A stretch of DNA of 64,000 bases from an uncultured Desulfovibrio sp. (GTDB lineage: Bacteria; Desulfobacterota; Desulfovibrionia; Desulfovibrionales; Desulfovibrionaceae), in contig URBN01000009.1 in assembly GCA_900546145.1 (NCBI GenBank), positions 1 to 64,000 of the forward strand. Direction: 5' to 3'. Below, one piece after another: positions 9,717-19,638 of the stretch. The notes beneath the pieces were generated by a model. That model made no database searches and was not told the DNA's origin. It saw nothing but the letters and a program-made list of their open reading frames with translations. The translations under genes and the position numbers were made by a program. The stretch's first letter is position 1, and every line of letters begins with the position of its first letter.

Positions 9717-10124
9717 ATGAGCGACGATAAAAAAAATGTTGTGGACGTGGAAGTCATCAGCGAAGAGCATGACGATTCCAGAAAGAACGGCGGCACCTAC
9801 ACCGCCACCTATTATTATACCAACAGCGGAAACGGAACCGGGTATGAGCGGCATTACACCTACCAGGACATGTTCGGCCTGCACGCTCCCGGACGCGACG
9901 GTCTGCAGTACGCGGGCATTGTCACGCTGACGCTCTTTTTCTTCTGCCTCTTCAAATGGGGCTTTCTGGCCGCCCTTGGCTTCGCCTTCTTTGAGGCTGT
10001 GGGAAGCGCCTTCGGCCTCTACTTCAACCTGCGCACGCTCCTTGAGGGACGCATGCCCAATCCCTGGATAAGCCGCATCATCACCTGGTGCGTCAGCCTC
10101 GGCCTCGTTGCCATGCTCGTCTGA
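9717..10124 (+). CDS. Small membrane protein of unknown function
   Basis: I do not recognise this protein. The 135 residues have a charged N-terminus, a Tyr/Thr-rich segment (TYTATYYYTNSGNG) and a C-terminal half with two or three hydrophobic helices. ATG at 9717 is preferred over a TTG at 9618 because the upstream extension is not protein-like; its ribosome site is weak. The stop overlaps the start of the next gene (TGATG), so the two are probably translationally coupled. Confidence 0.65.
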   Translation: MSDDKKNVVDVEVISEEHDDSRKNGGTYTATYYYTNSGNGTGYERHYTYQDMFGLHAPGRDGLQYAGIVTLTLFFFCLFKWGFLAALGFAFFEAVGSAFGLYFNLRTLLEGRMPNPWISRIITWCVSLGLVAMLV

Positions 10125-10399
10125 TGGGCGGGGAGACCTGGCAGGTCTATCTGGTGGAATGCGCCGATCACACCCTCTACTGCGGGGTGGCGAAAGACAC
10201 GGAACGCCGGGTGGCCCAGCATAACGGCGAAAAGCGGGGCGGCGCCCGCTATACGCGCTCGCGCCGGCCCGTCCGTCTTGTGGCCAGGAGATCCTGCCGG
10301 AGCCATTCCGAGGCCCTGCGCCTCGAGTGCCTCGTGAAGCGGATGCGCCGCGGCGACAAAATCCCCTTTCTTCTGAACGGTACAGCTGACAGAACATGA
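10124..10399 (+). CDS. GIY-YIG nuclease-fold protein (YhbQ-like)
   Basis: Short, single-domain GIY-YIG protein of 91 residues. The family signature is visible as VYLVECADHTLYCGVAKDTE followed by RRVAQHN and GGARYTRSRRPVRLV, equivalent to the Y-V-x-x-C-x-D-G-T-L-Y-T-G and R-V-x-x-H-N core. Family members such as YhbQ have reported DNA-nicking activity; the substrate here is unknown. The start overlaps the previous stop, and its TGA overlaps the ATG of the next gene (ATGA), so the three genes form a coupled unit. Confidence 0.85.
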   Translation: MGGETWQVYLVECADHTLYCGVAKDTERRVAQHNGEKRGGARYTRSRRPVRLVARRSCRSHSEALRLECLVKRMRRGDKIPFLLNGTADRT

Positions 10400-11022
10400 T
10401 TTCCCTCACCACAGCTCTTTCTTTCTTCGGCGCAGCCCTCATGCTGGGCTTCGCTCCCGGCCCGGACATCGTCTTCGTGCTCGCCCAGTCGGCCGTCTAC
10501 GGCGCGCGGGCAGGCCTCGCCACCATGTGCGGCCTCATCACGGGCCTGTGCTTCCACACGACCCTGGTCACCGTGGGCGTCGCGGCCCTTATCCAGGCCT
10601 CTCCCGTCGCGTTCACCGCGCTCAAGGCCGCGGGCGCGGCCTACCTCGTCTACCTCGCCTGGCTTTCCTGGCGGGCCGGCGCCATGCGCGCGGGAAAGAC
10701 GCAGAGCGCCTTCCCCGGATACGCCGCCCTCTACAGGCGGGGCATCCTCATGAATATCACGAACCCCAAGGTCTCCATCTTCTTTCTGGCCTTTCTGCCG
10801 CAGTTCTGCGATCCGGCCAGGGGAAGCGTCGGCATGCAGTGCCTCGCCCTGGGAATCATCTTCATGCTGGCCACGGCCGTGGCCTTTACGAGCGTCTCCC
10901 TTCTCGCGGGGCGCATCTTCTCCCGCTTCAACTCAAAGCCGGAGGGGCAGGTCATCATGCACAAGATATGCGCCGTCATCTTCCTCGGCCTCGCCGTGTT
11001 CCTGCTCACCGCCCGGATCTAG
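10396..11022 (+). CDS. LysE/RhtB-family amino acid exporter
   Basis: Inner-membrane exporter of 208 residues with about six hydrophobic helices. The family signature is GFAPGPDIVFVLAQS near the N-terminus, followed by YLVYLAWLSWRAG and the NITNPKVSIFFLAFLPQF segment. LysE/RhtB proteins export amino acids or their analogues; the substrate cannot be deduced. It overlaps the GIY-YIG gene by four bases. Confidence 0.9.
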   Translation: MISLTTALSFFGAALMLGFAPGPDIVFVLAQSAVYGARAGLATMCGLITGLCFHTTLVTVGVAALIQASPVAFTALKAAGAAYLVYLAWLSWRAGAMRAGKTQSAFPGYAALYRRGILMNITNPKVSIFFLAFLPQFCDPARGSVGMQCLALGIIFMLATAVAFTSVSLLAGRIFSRFNSKPEGQVIMHKICAVIFLGLAVFLLTARI

Positions 11023-11126
11023 CGGATCTGGACACATTCCCCGCATACGCTTATGAATTTTTCTGCGGACACGCCTTCCGCACGGGAAAATCAGTTTTGT
11101 CCCGGGAAAAAACGGCGGAACAGAAT

Positions 11127-11681
11127 ATGGAAACAGAAAAGAAATTTTTGATAGCCCTGCGCGACCTTCCTCCGGAAGGACGTGAATACAGCGTCACTGA
11201 TCCCGCGGTGTGGACCAGGAACATCGAGGACTTTCACATGGACTGCAGGCTGTCCTCGGATCCCGAGCTCGACATCACCATCCTTCCGATGAACGACGGC
11301 TGGGTTCTCAGGGGCAGCATCCGCGCCGATGTCATCGTTCCCTGCAGCCGCTGCTGCAAAGACACGAATATCTCCATCAGCGAAAACTTCGATGACTACG
11401 TGCAGATGCCCGACGAAGGGGAGGAAGTCCCGGAGAGGACCTTTGACGAAGGCGACGATCATCTCGTCTTCGAGCACGGCGCGCTCCTCCTTGACCTCGC
11501 GTCCATAGCCTGGGAGCAGTTCGCCCTGGCCCTGCCGTCCACGCCGCTCTGCCGCCCGGACTGCAAAGGCCTCTGCCCTCACTGCGGCAAGGATCTCAAC
11601 GAGGGTCCCTGCGGCTGTGACGATACGGGCGGCGATCCCCGTCTGGCGGTTCTCCGCGGTCTCAAAATCACGAAAAACTAG
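11127..11681 (+). CDS. yceD: YceD/DUF177 protein upstream of rpmF
   Basis: DUF177 (YceD) protein of 184 residues. Members are almost always encoded just before rpmF, as here, and are linked to 23S rRNA or ribosome assembly. The central VPCSRCCKDTNISISENFDDYV and the C-terminal Cys cluster CRPDCKGLCPHCGKDLNEG suggest a metal-binding end. ATG at 11127 begins the conserved region; the ribosome site is poor. The gap to rpmF is about 145 bases. Confidence 0.88.
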   Translation: METEKKFLIALRDLPPEGREYSVTDPAVWTRNIEDFHMDCRLSSDPELDITILPMNDGWVLRGSIRADVIVPCSRCCKDTNISISENFDDYVQMPDEGEEVPERTFDEGDDHLVFEHGALLLDLASIAWEQFALALPSTPLCRPDCKGLCPHCGKDLNEGPCGCDDTGGDPRLAVLRGLKITKN

Positions 11682-11826
11682 ACAGTTTGCCATTCTTCTG
11701 ATATTGTGCGCTTCTTTGAAAAAACGCCCGCTTCCGCGGGCCGCCAACGACTTTTCCGCCGGCTTGAAATGAGCCAGCCCGTTACCCCGGGCGCACAAAG
11801 CGAATACAGTTTTTAAGGAGAATATC

Positions 11827-12024
11827 ATGGCCGTTCAGCAGAACAAAAAATCCCATGCCCGCAAGTGCAACCGTCGTTCCCACGACCGCGTGGCCACTCC
11901 CAGCGTCATCTACTGCGAGTCCTGCGGCAAACCGACCCTTCCCCACAGCGTCTGCCCGTCCTGCGGCACGTACAGGAAGCACACCGTTGCTCCCAAGGCC
12001 GCCAAGAGCGGCGAAGAGGAATAG
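11827..12024 (+). CDS. rpmF: 50S ribosomal protein L32
   Basis: 65-residue L32. The N-terminus MAVQQNKKSHARKCNRRSH and the zinc-binding CESCG...CPSCG pairs are diagnostic. A strong AAGGAG site precedes the ATG. It is placed between yceD and plsX as in many bacteria, linking translation with phospholipid synthesis. Confidence 0.96.
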   Translation: MAVQQNKKSHARKCNRRSHDRVATPSVIYCESCGKPTLPHSVCPSCGTYRKHTVAPKAAKSGEEE

Positions 12025-12237
12025 TCTTTCCGCCGGCCCCTGTGCCCTTTTTTCCCAAAGCCGCGTCCGGCGGACTCCGTTCAGACTGAAGAAAGAACGG
12101 GGCTTCCGGGCGGCCTCTTTTTTTACACCGTCCCTGCAGGGCGCGCGTCCCTGCAGAGGCGGGAGAATCCATCCGTCCTCCAGTCCGGTCCGGCCGGACG
12201 CCTGAGCAGGATGCAAAATACTGAGCGTTGAGCACCT

Positions 12238-13272
12238 ATGAGCGATCGACCAATTATTGCCGTTGACGTCATGGGCGGCGACTTCGGCCCCTCTGTTCTG
12301 GTTCCCGGGGCCCTGGACGCCTCCCGCAAATACGATCTGAAAGTCCTGCTCGTGGGCGACAGGCCGAAAGTCGTGTCCGTTCTCGATACGCTGGACACTT
12401 CCGGCGCGGACTACGATCTTGTGCAGGCTGACGAAGTGGTGCTCATGAATGAGCGCCCGGCCGACGTTCTCAGGCGCAAGAAGAAGTCATCGATCCAGAT
12501 TGGCTGCCGTCTCGTGAAGGAAGGACAGGCCGACGCCGTGGTCAGCGCGGGGCATTCCGGCGCGGCCGTGGCCTGCGGCATGTTCATTATCGGCCGCCTC
12601 AAAGGTGTGGAACGCCCGGCCCTGTGCACGATCATGCCCACGGAAAAGGATCCCGTGGTGCTCCTCGACGCCGGCGCCAACGTGGACTGCCGCCCCTATC
12701 ACCTTTTCCAGTTCGGCCTCATGGGCGACGCCTTCGCCCGCGACATCCTCGACTACGAGTCACCGCGCGTGAGCATCCTGTCCATCGGCGAGGAGGAAGG
12801 CAAAGGCAACAGCCAGGTGAAGGAAGCCTATGAGCTCCTCAAGATGGCCAGAAATCTGAACTTCATCGGCAACGCCGAGGGACGCGACATTTTCACGGGC
12901 GACGTGGACGTGGTCATCTGCGACGGCTTCGTCGGAAACATCGTGGTCAAGATGAGTGAAGGCCTTGCCAAGGCCATCACGCATATGATCAAGGGCGTCT
13001 TCAAGTCCAGTGTCACGGGCATGCTGGGCGGCCTCCTGGCCAAGCGCAGCTTCGCGCAGTTCGCCCGCACCGTGGACTACGCCGAATACGGCGGCGCCCC
13101 GCTTCTCGGCCTCAAGGGCCTTGCCATCGTCTGTCACGGCCGCTCCAGCTCAAAAGCCATGACCAGCGCCATCCGCATGGCCGGCACCTTCGTCCGTAAA
13201 AAAACCCTGGACAGACTGGCAGAAACCATCCAGGAAAACGACGAGCTCACCCGCTACTCGCGCGCCCTGTAA
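12238..13272 (+). CDS. plsX: Phosphate acyltransferase PlsX
   Basis: Converts acyl-ACP to acyl-phosphate for phospholipid synthesis. The 344 residues begin with IIAVDVMGGDFGPSVLVPGA and contain SAGHSGAAVACG, LLDAGANVDCRP and the C-terminal VCHGRSSSKAMTSAI, all typical. The ribosome site before ATG 12238 is weak. In relatives plsX is commonly followed by fabH; here about 240 noncoding bases separate it from fabG. Confidence 0.96.
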   Translation: MSDRPIIAVDVMGGDFGPSVLVPGALDASRKYDLKVLLVGDRPKVVSVLDTLDTSGADYDLVQADEVVLMNERPADVLRRKKKSSIQIGCRLVKEGQADAVVSAGHSGAAVACGMFIIGRLKGVERPALCTIMPTEKDPVVLLDAGANVDCRPYHLFQFGLMGDAFARDILDYESPRVSILSIGEEEGKGNSQVKEAYELLKMARNLNFIGNAEGRDIFTGDVDVVICDGFVGNIVVKMSEGLAKAITHMIKGVFKSSVTGMLGGLLAKRSFAQFARTVDYAEYGGAPLLGLKGLAIVCHGRSSSKAMTSAIRMAGTFVRKKTLDRLAETIQENDELTRYSRAL

Positions 13273-13509
13273 ACGTCCGGACGGATTCCTGCCCAGTGTC
13301 TCTCAAGAAACCGACATTTCCTCCGGTCCTCCCTTCCCGCTCTTCCCGTGCGGCAGCGCATTTTCCCGGCTTTTTCCCGGGTTCCTGCGCTCCCTCCTCC
13401 GCCAAAATACGCGCACCTCTCCGGTCTTCTGCCCGTTCCGGGCAAGAAAGATTCTTGTCTTTGAACGCCTGACAGGCTATTGTTCGTGAAAAATTTTTTG
13501 AGGTGCGTC
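13273..13509 (+). promoter_or_regulatory. Pyrimidine-rich gap between plsX and fabG, possible fabG promoter
   Basis: This gap occupies the position where fabH is usually found in related clusters. No frame resembles ketoacyl-ACP synthase III. A possible promoter is TTGTCT, 17 bases, TATTGT just upstream of fabG. The rest is C/T-rich with no clear structure. Confidence 0.35.
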
Positions 13510-14262
13510 ATGAAAACTTTCTCTCAAACAGCCCCCACGGCCCTTGTGACCGGCGGTTCCCGCGGTATAGGCAGGGCAACAGCCCTCGCCCTGGCCAGGG
13601 ACGGTTATCAGGTTATTCTGACGTATGTGAGCCGCCCGGAAGAAGCCATGAACGTGGCCGAACTCATTAACGCCGGGAACAGCGTGGCCGCGGCGTACCA
13701 GCTCAACGTGGGCGACGCGGAAGGCGTAAAGGCCTTCTTCAAAGAAAGAATCAAGGATCAGGTCAATCTGACCTGCCTCGTAAACAATGCGGGCATCACC
13801 AAGGACGGCCTCCTCATCCGCATGAAGGAAGAGGACTTCGACAGAGTGATTGACGTGAACCTGCGCGGCTGCTTCCTCTGCACCCGCGAGGCCGCGAAGA
13901 TCATGCTCAAAAACCGCACCGGATGCATTGTGAACATAGCCTCCGTGGTTGGCCTCATGGGCAACCCCGGTCAGGCGAACTACTGCGCCTCGAAGGCCGG
14001 CATCATCGGACTCACGAAATCGAGCGCCAAGGAACTGGCCGCGCGCAACGTGCGCGTGAACGCAGTGGCGCCCGGATTCATCGACACCGAAATGACAAAG
14101 AGCCTCCCGGAGGAGCAGAAAAAGCTCTACACGGAAGTCATTCCGCTCAAGCGTTTGGGCCGCGCCGAGGAAGTCGCCGATGCCGTCGCCTTTCTCGCCT
14201 CTCCCAGGGCCGCCTACATCACCGGACAGGTGCTGTCCGTCAACGGCGGCATGTACTGCTAA
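13510..14262 (+). CDS. fabG: 3-oxoacyl-ACP reductase FabG
   Basis: NADPH-dependent reduction of 3-oxoacyl-ACP in fatty acid elongation. The 250-residue short-chain dehydrogenase has the cofactor motif [20 protein letters not shown], and the catalytic S145, Y158 and K162 (YCASKAG). The end LSVNGGMYC is typical of FabG. ATG at 13510 follows GAGGTG; an upstream in-frame ATG at 13480 would add ten residues with no family support. Confidence 0.95.
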   Translation: MKTFSQTAPTALVTGGSRGIGRATALALARDGYQVILTYVSRPEEAMNVAELINAGNSVAAAYQLNVGDAEGVKAFFKERIKDQVNLTCLVNNAGITKDGLLIRMKEEDFDRVIDVNLRGCFLCTREAAKIMLKNRTGCIVNIASVVGLMGNPGQANYCASKAGIIGLTKSSAKELAARNVRVNAVAPGFIDTEMTKSLPEEQKKLYTEVIPLKRLGRAEEVADAVAFLASPRAAYITGQVLSVNGGMYC

Positions 14263-14315
14263 TGCAAATTAGGGGTACGCCCCTCTTGCCAAAAATCGTT
14301 CAATTTGGAGGACAT

Positions 14316-14552
14316 ATGTCTGACGTCACCAGCAAAGTTACTAAGATCATCGTTGACCAGCTTGGCGTAAGCGCCGATGAAGTGAAGCCCGAAGCCAAGT
14401 TCGTGGACGACCTCGGAGCTGACTCCCTCGACCTCACCGAGCTCATCATGGCCATGGAAGAGGAATTCGACATCGAAATCGCCGATGACGACGCCCAGAA
14501 GATTCAGAAGGTGCAGGACGCCATCGATTACATCGAGGCGAAGAAGGGCTAG
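14316..14552 (+). CDS. acpP: Acyl carrier protein
   Basis: 78-residue acyl carrier of fatty acid synthesis. Ser37 in [10 protein letters not shown] is the phosphopantetheine site. It is strongly acidic, with [12 protein letters not shown] following. GGAG precedes ATG 14316. It sits between fabG and fabF, and a hairpin after it may tune expression relative to fabF. Confidence 0.97.
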   Translation: MSDVTSKVTKIIVDQLGVSADEVKPEAKFVDDLGADSLDLTELIMAMEEEFDIEIADDDAQKIQKVQDAIDYIEAKKG

Positions 14553-14589
14553 TCCCAAAGCCCACTGGCACCCTACGCTCAGAGAACGG

Positions 14590-14621
14590 AGGGGCCGGGC
14601 CTGAAGCCCTGCCCCTCTTTT
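14590..14621 (+). terminator. Hairpin with T tract between acpP and fabF
   Basis: AGGGGC (14590-14595) pairs with GCCCCT (14611-14616). An inner GGGC/GCCC stem and a 5-base loop complete it, and CTTTTA follows. It is probably a partial terminator that lets acpP mRNA exceed fabF mRNA. Confidence 0.65.
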
Positions 14622-14641
14622 ACCATTTTCAAGGAGAAGAC

Positions 14642-15889
14642 ATGGCACGGCCCCGCGTAGTCATTACCGGCATATCCGGCGTTACCCCCCTTGGCCTGGA
14701 CATGGCGACCACATGGAAACGCCTTGTGGCCGGCGAATCCGGCATCGGCCCCATCACGCTTTTCGACGTTACCGATTACAAATGCAAGATTGCCGGTGAG
14801 GTCAAAGACTTCGACGGCTCGAAGTATTTATCCAAGAAGGAAATCCGGCACATGGACCGCTTCACGCAGTTTGCGGTGGCGGGCGCCGACATGCTCTTTG
14901 AGGATTCCGGCTTTAAGGTGACGCCCGAGAACTGCGAAGACACAGGCTGTATCCTCGGCGTGGGCATCGGAGGACTGCGTACCATCGAGCTCAACTGCAA
15001 GAAGCTCATCGAGCAGGGTCCGAACAAAATTTCTCCCTTCCTCATTCCCTCCTTCATCGCCAACATGGCTCCCGGCCACATCGCCATCAAATACGGCCTG
15101 CGCGGTCCCAATGTGGTCACCACCACGGCCTGCGCCTCGGCCACCACGGCCATAGGCACCGCCTATTCCGAAATGCTCCTCGGCCGCATCCGCGCCTGTG
15201 TCACGGGCGGCGTCGAAGCTGCCATCACGCCTGTGGGCATTTCCGGTTTCTGCGCCCTGAAGGCCCTCTGCACCGATCACAACGACGATCCCACGCACGC
15301 CTCGAGGCCCTTTGACGCCGAGCGCAACGGCTTCATCAGCGGCGAAGGCTGCGGTTTCCTCATGCTTGAACGCCTCGAGGACGCCCAGGCGCGCGGCGCG
15401 AAGATCTACGCCGAGATCGTGGGCTACGGCGCTTCCTGCGACGCTTTCCACATGACGGCCCCCGATGAGGACGGATCCGGCATGGCCCTCGCCATGCAGC
15501 GCGCCCTCAGAGACGCGGACCTGCCGCCCGAAGCCATCGAACACGTCAACGCGCACGCCACCTCGACCTACCTCAATGACCTCTGCGAGACCAGGGGCAT
15601 GAAGCTCACCTTCGGGGAACACGCGAAGAAACTCCATATTTCCGCCACCAAGTCCATGACCGGTCACCTTCTCGGCGGCGCCGGCGGCATCGAGGCCTGT
15701 TTCACGGCCCTCGCCCTGCATGAGAACACCATCCCCGGCACTATTAACCTGACCCATCCGGACCCCGAATGCGACCTCGACTACACGAGCGACGGCTCGA
15801 AGCACCTTGAGTGCGGGTACGCGATGTCCAATAACTTCGGTTTCGGCGGCACCAACGCCAGCATCATCTTCAAAAAGTGGGACGCGTAA
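14642..15889 (+). CDS. fabF: 3-oxoacyl-ACP synthase II
   Basis: Condensing enzyme of fatty acid elongation. The 415 residues carry the nucleophile C164 in TTACASATTAIG, the NAHATST and KSMTGHLLGGAGG segments that supply the two active-site histidines, and the C-terminal NNFGFGGTNAS. AAGGAG precedes the ATG. It follows acpP, and glyA starts 27 bases downstream. Confidence 0.97.
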   Translation: MARPRVVITGISGVTPLGLDMATTWKRLVAGESGIGPITLFDVTDYKCKIAGEVKDFDGSKYLSKKEIRHMDRFTQFAVAGADMLFEDSGFKVTPENCEDTGCILGVGIGGLRTIELNCKKLIEQGPNKISPFLIPSFIANMAPGHIAIKYGLRGPNVVTTTACASATTAIGTAYSEMLLGRIRACVTGGVEAAITPVGISGFCALKALCTDHNDDPTHASRPFDAERNGFISGEGCGFLMLERLEDAQARGAKIYAEIVGYGASCDAFHMTAPDEDGSGMALAMQRALRDADLPPEAIEHVNAHATSTYLNDLCETRGMKLTFGEHAKKLHISATKSMTGHLLGGAGGIEACFTALALHENTIPGTINLTHPDPECDLDYTSDGSKHLECGYAMSNNFGFGGTNASIIFKKWDA

Positions 15890-15916
15890 GGCGCCCCGGG
15901 ATAAAAAAGGAATACC

Positions 15917-17155
15917 ATGGACGACATTCTCCTTGAGGATCCGGAACTCGCCCGCGCCATTGTGCTCGAAAGCGACCGTCAGATCAGCAAACTGGAACTC
16001 ATCGCCTCCGAAAACTTCGTTTCCCCCGCCGTGCGCCAGGCTCAGGGAAGCTGCCTGACCCACAAGTACGCTGAAGGCTATCCGGGACACCGCTACTACG
16101 GCGGCTGCGAATACGTGGACATCGCCGAGAACCTGGCCATCGACCGCGCGAAGAAGCTCTTCGGATGCGGCTACGCCAACGTGCAGCCCCATTCCGGCTC
16201 CCAGGCCAACATGGCCGCCTATTTCTCCGTCATGAAGCCCGGCGACACCCTGCTCGGCATGAATCTCTCCGATGGCGGCCACCTCACCCACGGCAGCCCG
16301 GTCAACTTCTCCGGCCGCTTCTTCCATGTGGAGTCCTACGGCATCGCGAAGGAAACCGGCCGCATCGACTACGATGAAGTGGAACAGAAGGCCATGGAGT
16401 GTCATCCGCAGGTCATCATGGCCGGCGCTTCCGCCTACCCGCGCGTCATCGACTTCAAGCGCTTCCGTGAAATCGCCGACAAGGTGGGCGCCAAACTCTT
16501 CGTGGACATGGCCCACATCGCCGGCCTCGTGGCCACGGGCGTGCATCCCTCTCCCGTGCCCTACGCCCATATCGTGACCACCACCACGCACAAGACCCTG
16601 CGCGGTCCCCGCGGCGGCATGATCCTCTCTTCCGAAGACATGGCCAAGAAAATCAACAGCCAGATCTTCCCCGGCTGCCAGGGCGGCCCGCTCATGCATG
16701 TCATCGCGGCCAAGGCCGTGGCTTTCGGCGAGGCCCTGCGTCCTTCCTTCAAAACCTACACGCAGCAGATCGTGAAAAACGCCGCCGTGCTGGCCAAATG
16801 CCTCATGGACGGCGGCTATGATCTCGTGAGCGGCGGCACGGACAACCACCTCATGCTCATGGATCTGCGCGCCAAGGACTTCACCGGCAAGGACGCCGAG
16901 CACGCCCTCGATCAGGCCGGCATCACCGTGAACAAGAACACGGTGCCCTTCGAAACCAGGTCTCCTTTCGTCACGAGCGGCATCCGTCTCGGAACCGCCG
17001 CCCTCACCACGCGCGGCATGAAGGAAGACGACATGCGCACCGTGGCCGGCTTCATCCTCAACGTGCTTGATCACATCAAGGACGAGGCCGTCATCGAAAA
17101 GACCCGCAGGGAAGTCGAGGAGTTCGCCCGCAGCTTCCCGATCTTCACCTGGTAG
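15917..17155 (+). CDS. glyA: Serine hydroxymethyltransferase
   Basis: PLP enzyme that interconverts serine and glycine and feeds one-carbon units to folate. The 412 residues contain the PLP lysine K226 in [14 protein letters not shown], plus the motifs [30 protein letters not shown] and [10 protein letters not shown]. The AAGGAATACC ribosome site precedes the ATG. It is the last gene before a GC-rich hairpin and the deaminase/rib genes. Confidence 0.97.
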   Translation: MDDILLEDPELARAIVLESDRQISKLELIASENFVSPAVRQAQGSCLTHKYAEGYPGHRYYGGCEYVDIAENLAIDRAKKLFGCGYANVQPHSGSQANMAAYFSVMKPGDTLLGMNLSDGGHLTHGSPVNFSGRFFHVESYGIAKETGRIDYDEVEQKAMECHPQVIMAGASAYPRVIDFKRFREIADKVGAKLFVDMAHIAGLVATGVHPSPVPYAHIVTTTTHKTLRGPRGGMILSSEDMAKKINSQIFPGCQGGPLMHVIAAKAVAFGEALRPSFKTYTQQIVKNAAVLAKCLMDGGYDLVSGGTDNHLMLMDLRAKDFTGKDAEHALDQAGITVNKNTVPFETRSPFVTSGIRLGTAALTTRGMKEDDMRTVAGFILNVLDHIKDEAVIEKTRREVEEFARSFPIFTW

Positions 17156-17187
17156 CGTAAAACCGGATCACACAGACTGCAGGAAAC

Positions 17188-17223
17188 GGGGAGGCGCCGC
17201 GGGACTGACCCGCCCGCCTCCCC
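17188..17223 (+). terminator. GC-rich hairpin after glyA
   Basis: GGGGAGGCG (17188-17196) pairs with CGCCTCCCC (17215-17223), and an inner GCGGG/CCCGC pair closes the stem. No T tract follows, so it may stabilise the glyA mRNA end rather than terminate transcription. Confidence 0.4.
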
Positions 17224-17270
17224 TCACGTACCCGCAGTCCGGAAGATTCCATCCCGCAGCGGAGGTTACC

Positions 17271-17795
17271 ATGCCACAGCGCCTGCCCTGGCCGGAATAT
17301 TTCATGCGCATCGCCTATATGGTCAGCGAGCGCTCCACCTGCATCCGCCGCAGGGTCGGATGCGTCCTCGTCAAGGATAAGCGCATCCTGGCCACCGGAT
17401 ACAACGGCGCCCCTTCGGGCGTGCGCCACTGCCTCGACATCGGCTGCCTCAGGGACAAACTGCACATCCCCTCGGGACAGCGCCACGAAATCTGCCGCGG
17501 CACCCACGCCGAGCAGAACAGCATCATCCAGGCCGCGACGCACGGCGTGTCCATACTGGGGTGTGATGTCTACTGTACGACGCACCCCTGCCTGCAGTGC
17601 TGCAAAATGCTCATCAACTGCGGCGTGAAAAACATCTTTTACTGCGAAAGCTATCCGGACGATCTGGCCGCTGAGATGCTTGAGGAAGCCGGCATCAGGA
17701 CCGAGCCCATGGAGAAACCCTCGCCCATGCCGGTTCCGGATCCGCAATTCCATCCTGCCGGCGCCAGTCAGGGAGGACACGGCGATGAGTGCTGA
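17271..17795 (+). CDS. comEB: dCMP deaminase-like cytidine/deoxycytidylate deaminase
   Basis: Zinc-dependent deaminase of 174 residues, most like the ComEB/dCMP deaminase family that makes dUMP. Zinc ligands and the catalytic Glu are in [11 protein letters not shown] and [15 protein letters not shown]. The N-terminal [18 protein letters not shown] and [12 protein letters not shown] are typical. GGAGG precedes ATG 17271. Its last 11 bases overlap the ribD start, so the two are translationally coupled. The C-terminal 25 residues are Pro-rich and nonconserved. Confidence 0.88.
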   Translation: MPQRLPWPEYFMRIAYMVSERSTCIRRRVGCVLVKDKRILATGYNGAPSGVRHCLDIGCLRDKLHIPSGQRHEICRGTHAEQNSIIQAATHGVSILGCDVYCTTHPCLQCCKMLINCGVKNIFYCESYPDDLAAEMLEEAGIRTEPMEKPSPMPVPDPQFHPAGASQGGHGDEC

Positions 17796-18945
17796 AGAAC
17801 TTCCGGCCGCTCTGGCCGCCCTTTACCAGAAGGCCATGCGCGAGGCCGTCACCGAAGCGGAGAAGGGCCGGTTCACTGCCTGCCCCAATCCCACTGTGGG
17901 CGCGGTGCTCATCCGGGACGGAAACATCGTGGCCCGCGGCTATCACCACAAGGCCGGACAGCCCCACGCGGAAATCATGTGCCTCAGGGACGCCCAGGCG
18001 AAGGGCATTGATCCGAAAGGATGCACCATTGCCGTGACGCTCGAGCCCTGCAACCACACGGGACGCACGGGCCCCTGCTCCGAAGCCCTCATCCGGGCGG
18101 GAGTGAAGCGCGTGGTCATCGGCATGCGCGATCCCAATCCGAAGGCTGCGGGCGGAGCGGAGCGTCTGCGCATGGCTGGCGTGGAAGTCATTGAGAACGT
18201 CCTTGAGGAGGAATGCCGGGATCTCGCCGCGGACTTCGTTACGTGGACCGTGAAGAAACGTCCCTTCGTCATCCTCAAGCTGGCCTCTACCCTTGACGGG
18301 CGCATCGCCACATCATCCGGACAGTCCCGCTGGGTCACGGGAGAGACAGCCCGATCTGCGGTGCACGGACTGCGCCGCGGCGTGGGGCTCGCCGGAGGAG
18401 CCGTTCTCGTGGGCGGCAGGACTTTCAGGGAAGACGACCCCGAACTCACGGCAAGGCCGGCGGATGAGAACACAAAACAGCCCCTGGCCTGCGTTCTCAC
18501 TTCGCGTCTGCCCGATCCGGGAGACAATTTTCACCTGCTGAGGGAACGCCCCGAGCAGACTCTCTTCTTCACAGGCCGCGACGAGGCCGCATCCCCCGCA
18601 GCCGACGCCCTGCGCGATCTCGGCGTGCGCGTCATCGGCATGGAAGGAGAGAACGGCGCCCTCGATCTTCAGGGTATGCTGAACGCCCTGTGGGAGCTTG
18701 GCTGCCCCTACGTCCTCTGCGAAGGCGGCGGTTCCATGGGCCTCTCCCTCGTGGAGCAGGGGCTCTGCGATCTCTTCCTCCTGCACATGGCCCCGAAGAT
18801 TCTGGGCGATGAGAAGGCGAGGCCTCTCTTTTCGGGGCGCAGTCCTGAAACGATGGAAGACGCCATCGGCATGCGCCTCGCCGGCGTGCGGAGGCTGGGG
18901 GACGATCTCGAGCTCAGGCTCTTCCCCAGAGGCGGGGAGAAGTAA
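17785..18945 (+). CDS. ribD: Bifunctional riboflavin biosynthesis deaminase/reductase RibD
   Basis: Deaminates and then reduces the pyrimidine intermediate of riboflavin synthesis. The 386 residues combine an N-terminal deaminase ([20 protein letters not shown], and [13 protein letters not shown] with the zinc cysteines) and a C-terminal reductase ([20 protein letters not shown], then [13 protein letters not shown]). ATG 17785 lies inside the end of comEB. The ribE ATG follows three bases after the stop. ribBA is not in the window. Confidence 0.95.
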   Translation: MSAEELPAALAALYQKAMREAVTEAEKGRFTACPNPTVGAVLIRDGNIVARGYHHKAGQPHAEIMCLRDAQAKGIDPKGCTIAVTLEPCNHTGRTGPCSEALIRAGVKRVVIGMRDPNPKAAGGAERLRMAGVEVIENVLEEECRDLAADFVTWTVKKRPFVILKLASTLDGRIATSSGQSRWVTGETARSAVHGLRRGVGLAGGAVLVGGRTFREDDPELTARPADENTKQPLACVLTSRLPDPGDNFHLLRERPEQTLFFTGRDEAASPAADALRDLGVRVIGMEGENGALDLQGMLNALWELGCPYVLCEGGGSMGLSLVEQGLCDLFLLHMAPKILGDEKARPLFSGRSPETMEDAIGMRLAGVRRLGDDLELRLFPRGGEK

Positions 18946-18948
18946 ACG

Positions 18949-19626
18949 ATGTTCACAGGCATCATTCAGGGACAGGGTGTCATTGAGCGCCTCTCCCGCC
19001 AGGCCGGCCAGTGCCGGCTCACCATAGCCCCGCGCTTCGATTTTCCCGACATTGTGGACGGGGAATCCATCGCCGTAAACGGCACGTGTCTTTCCGTGGA
19101 ACACCACGAAGGCAGTGTCTTCTCGCTCTACGCCTCGCGGGAGACCATGAACAGGACAACGCTCGGCAGGCTTCACGAGGGAAGTCTCGTCAATCTCGAG
19201 CGGGCTCTTGCCGTGGGCGACCGGCTCGGCGGGCACATCGTCGCGGGCCACGTGGACTGCCTCGCCACGGTGGAGAGCATCACGAGGAGCGGCGACTCCC
19301 TTGTCTGCCGCCTCGGCTTTCCCGAGGCCTTCGGCCCGGAGGTGGTTCCCAAGGGGTCCGTGACCCTTGACGGCATCAGCCTGACCATCAACGAGTGCGG
19401 AAACAATTTTCTCACAGTCAACATCATCCCGGACACGCAGGAGCGCACGACCATGCGCCTGTGGAAGCCGGGAGTCAGCGTCAATATGGAGACGGACATC
19501 ATCGGCAAGTATGTCCGCCGGCAGCTCCCCGGCAGCCGGGACGGCGCAAACGGGGACGAAAAGGGAGCGGCGGCCTCATCCGCCGGCATCACCAGGGATT
19601 TCCTCCTGGGAAACGGCTTCTTTTAG
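18949..19626 (+). CDS. ribE: Riboflavin synthase alpha chain
   Basis: Dismutates two 6,7-dimethyl-8-ribityllumazines to riboflavin. The 225 residues form the usual two lumazine-binding halves: MFTGIIQGQGVIE, GESIAVNGTCLSV and GGHIVAGHVD in the first, and GSVTLDGISLTIN with the following sheet in the second. The C-terminus has a short nonconserved tail. It lies between ribD and ribH in an unbroken operon. Confidence 0.95.
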   Translation: MFTGIIQGQGVIERLSRQAGQCRLTIAPRFDFPDIVDGESIAVNGTCLSVEHHEGSVFSLYASRETMNRTTLGRLHEGSLVNLERALAVGDRLGGHIVAGHVDCLATVESITRSGDSLVCRLGFPEAFGPEVVPKGSVTLDGISLTINECGNNFLTVNIIPDTQERTTMRLWKPGVSVNMETDIIGKYVRRQLPGSRDGANGDEKGAAASSAGITRDFLLGNGFF

Positions 19627-19638
19627 GAGAAATACACC

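Noticed and set aside
12129..12157. Repeated GTCCCTGCAG motif between rpmF and plsX
   Set aside because: Only two short copies about 17 bases apart; no sign of an array or mobile element.
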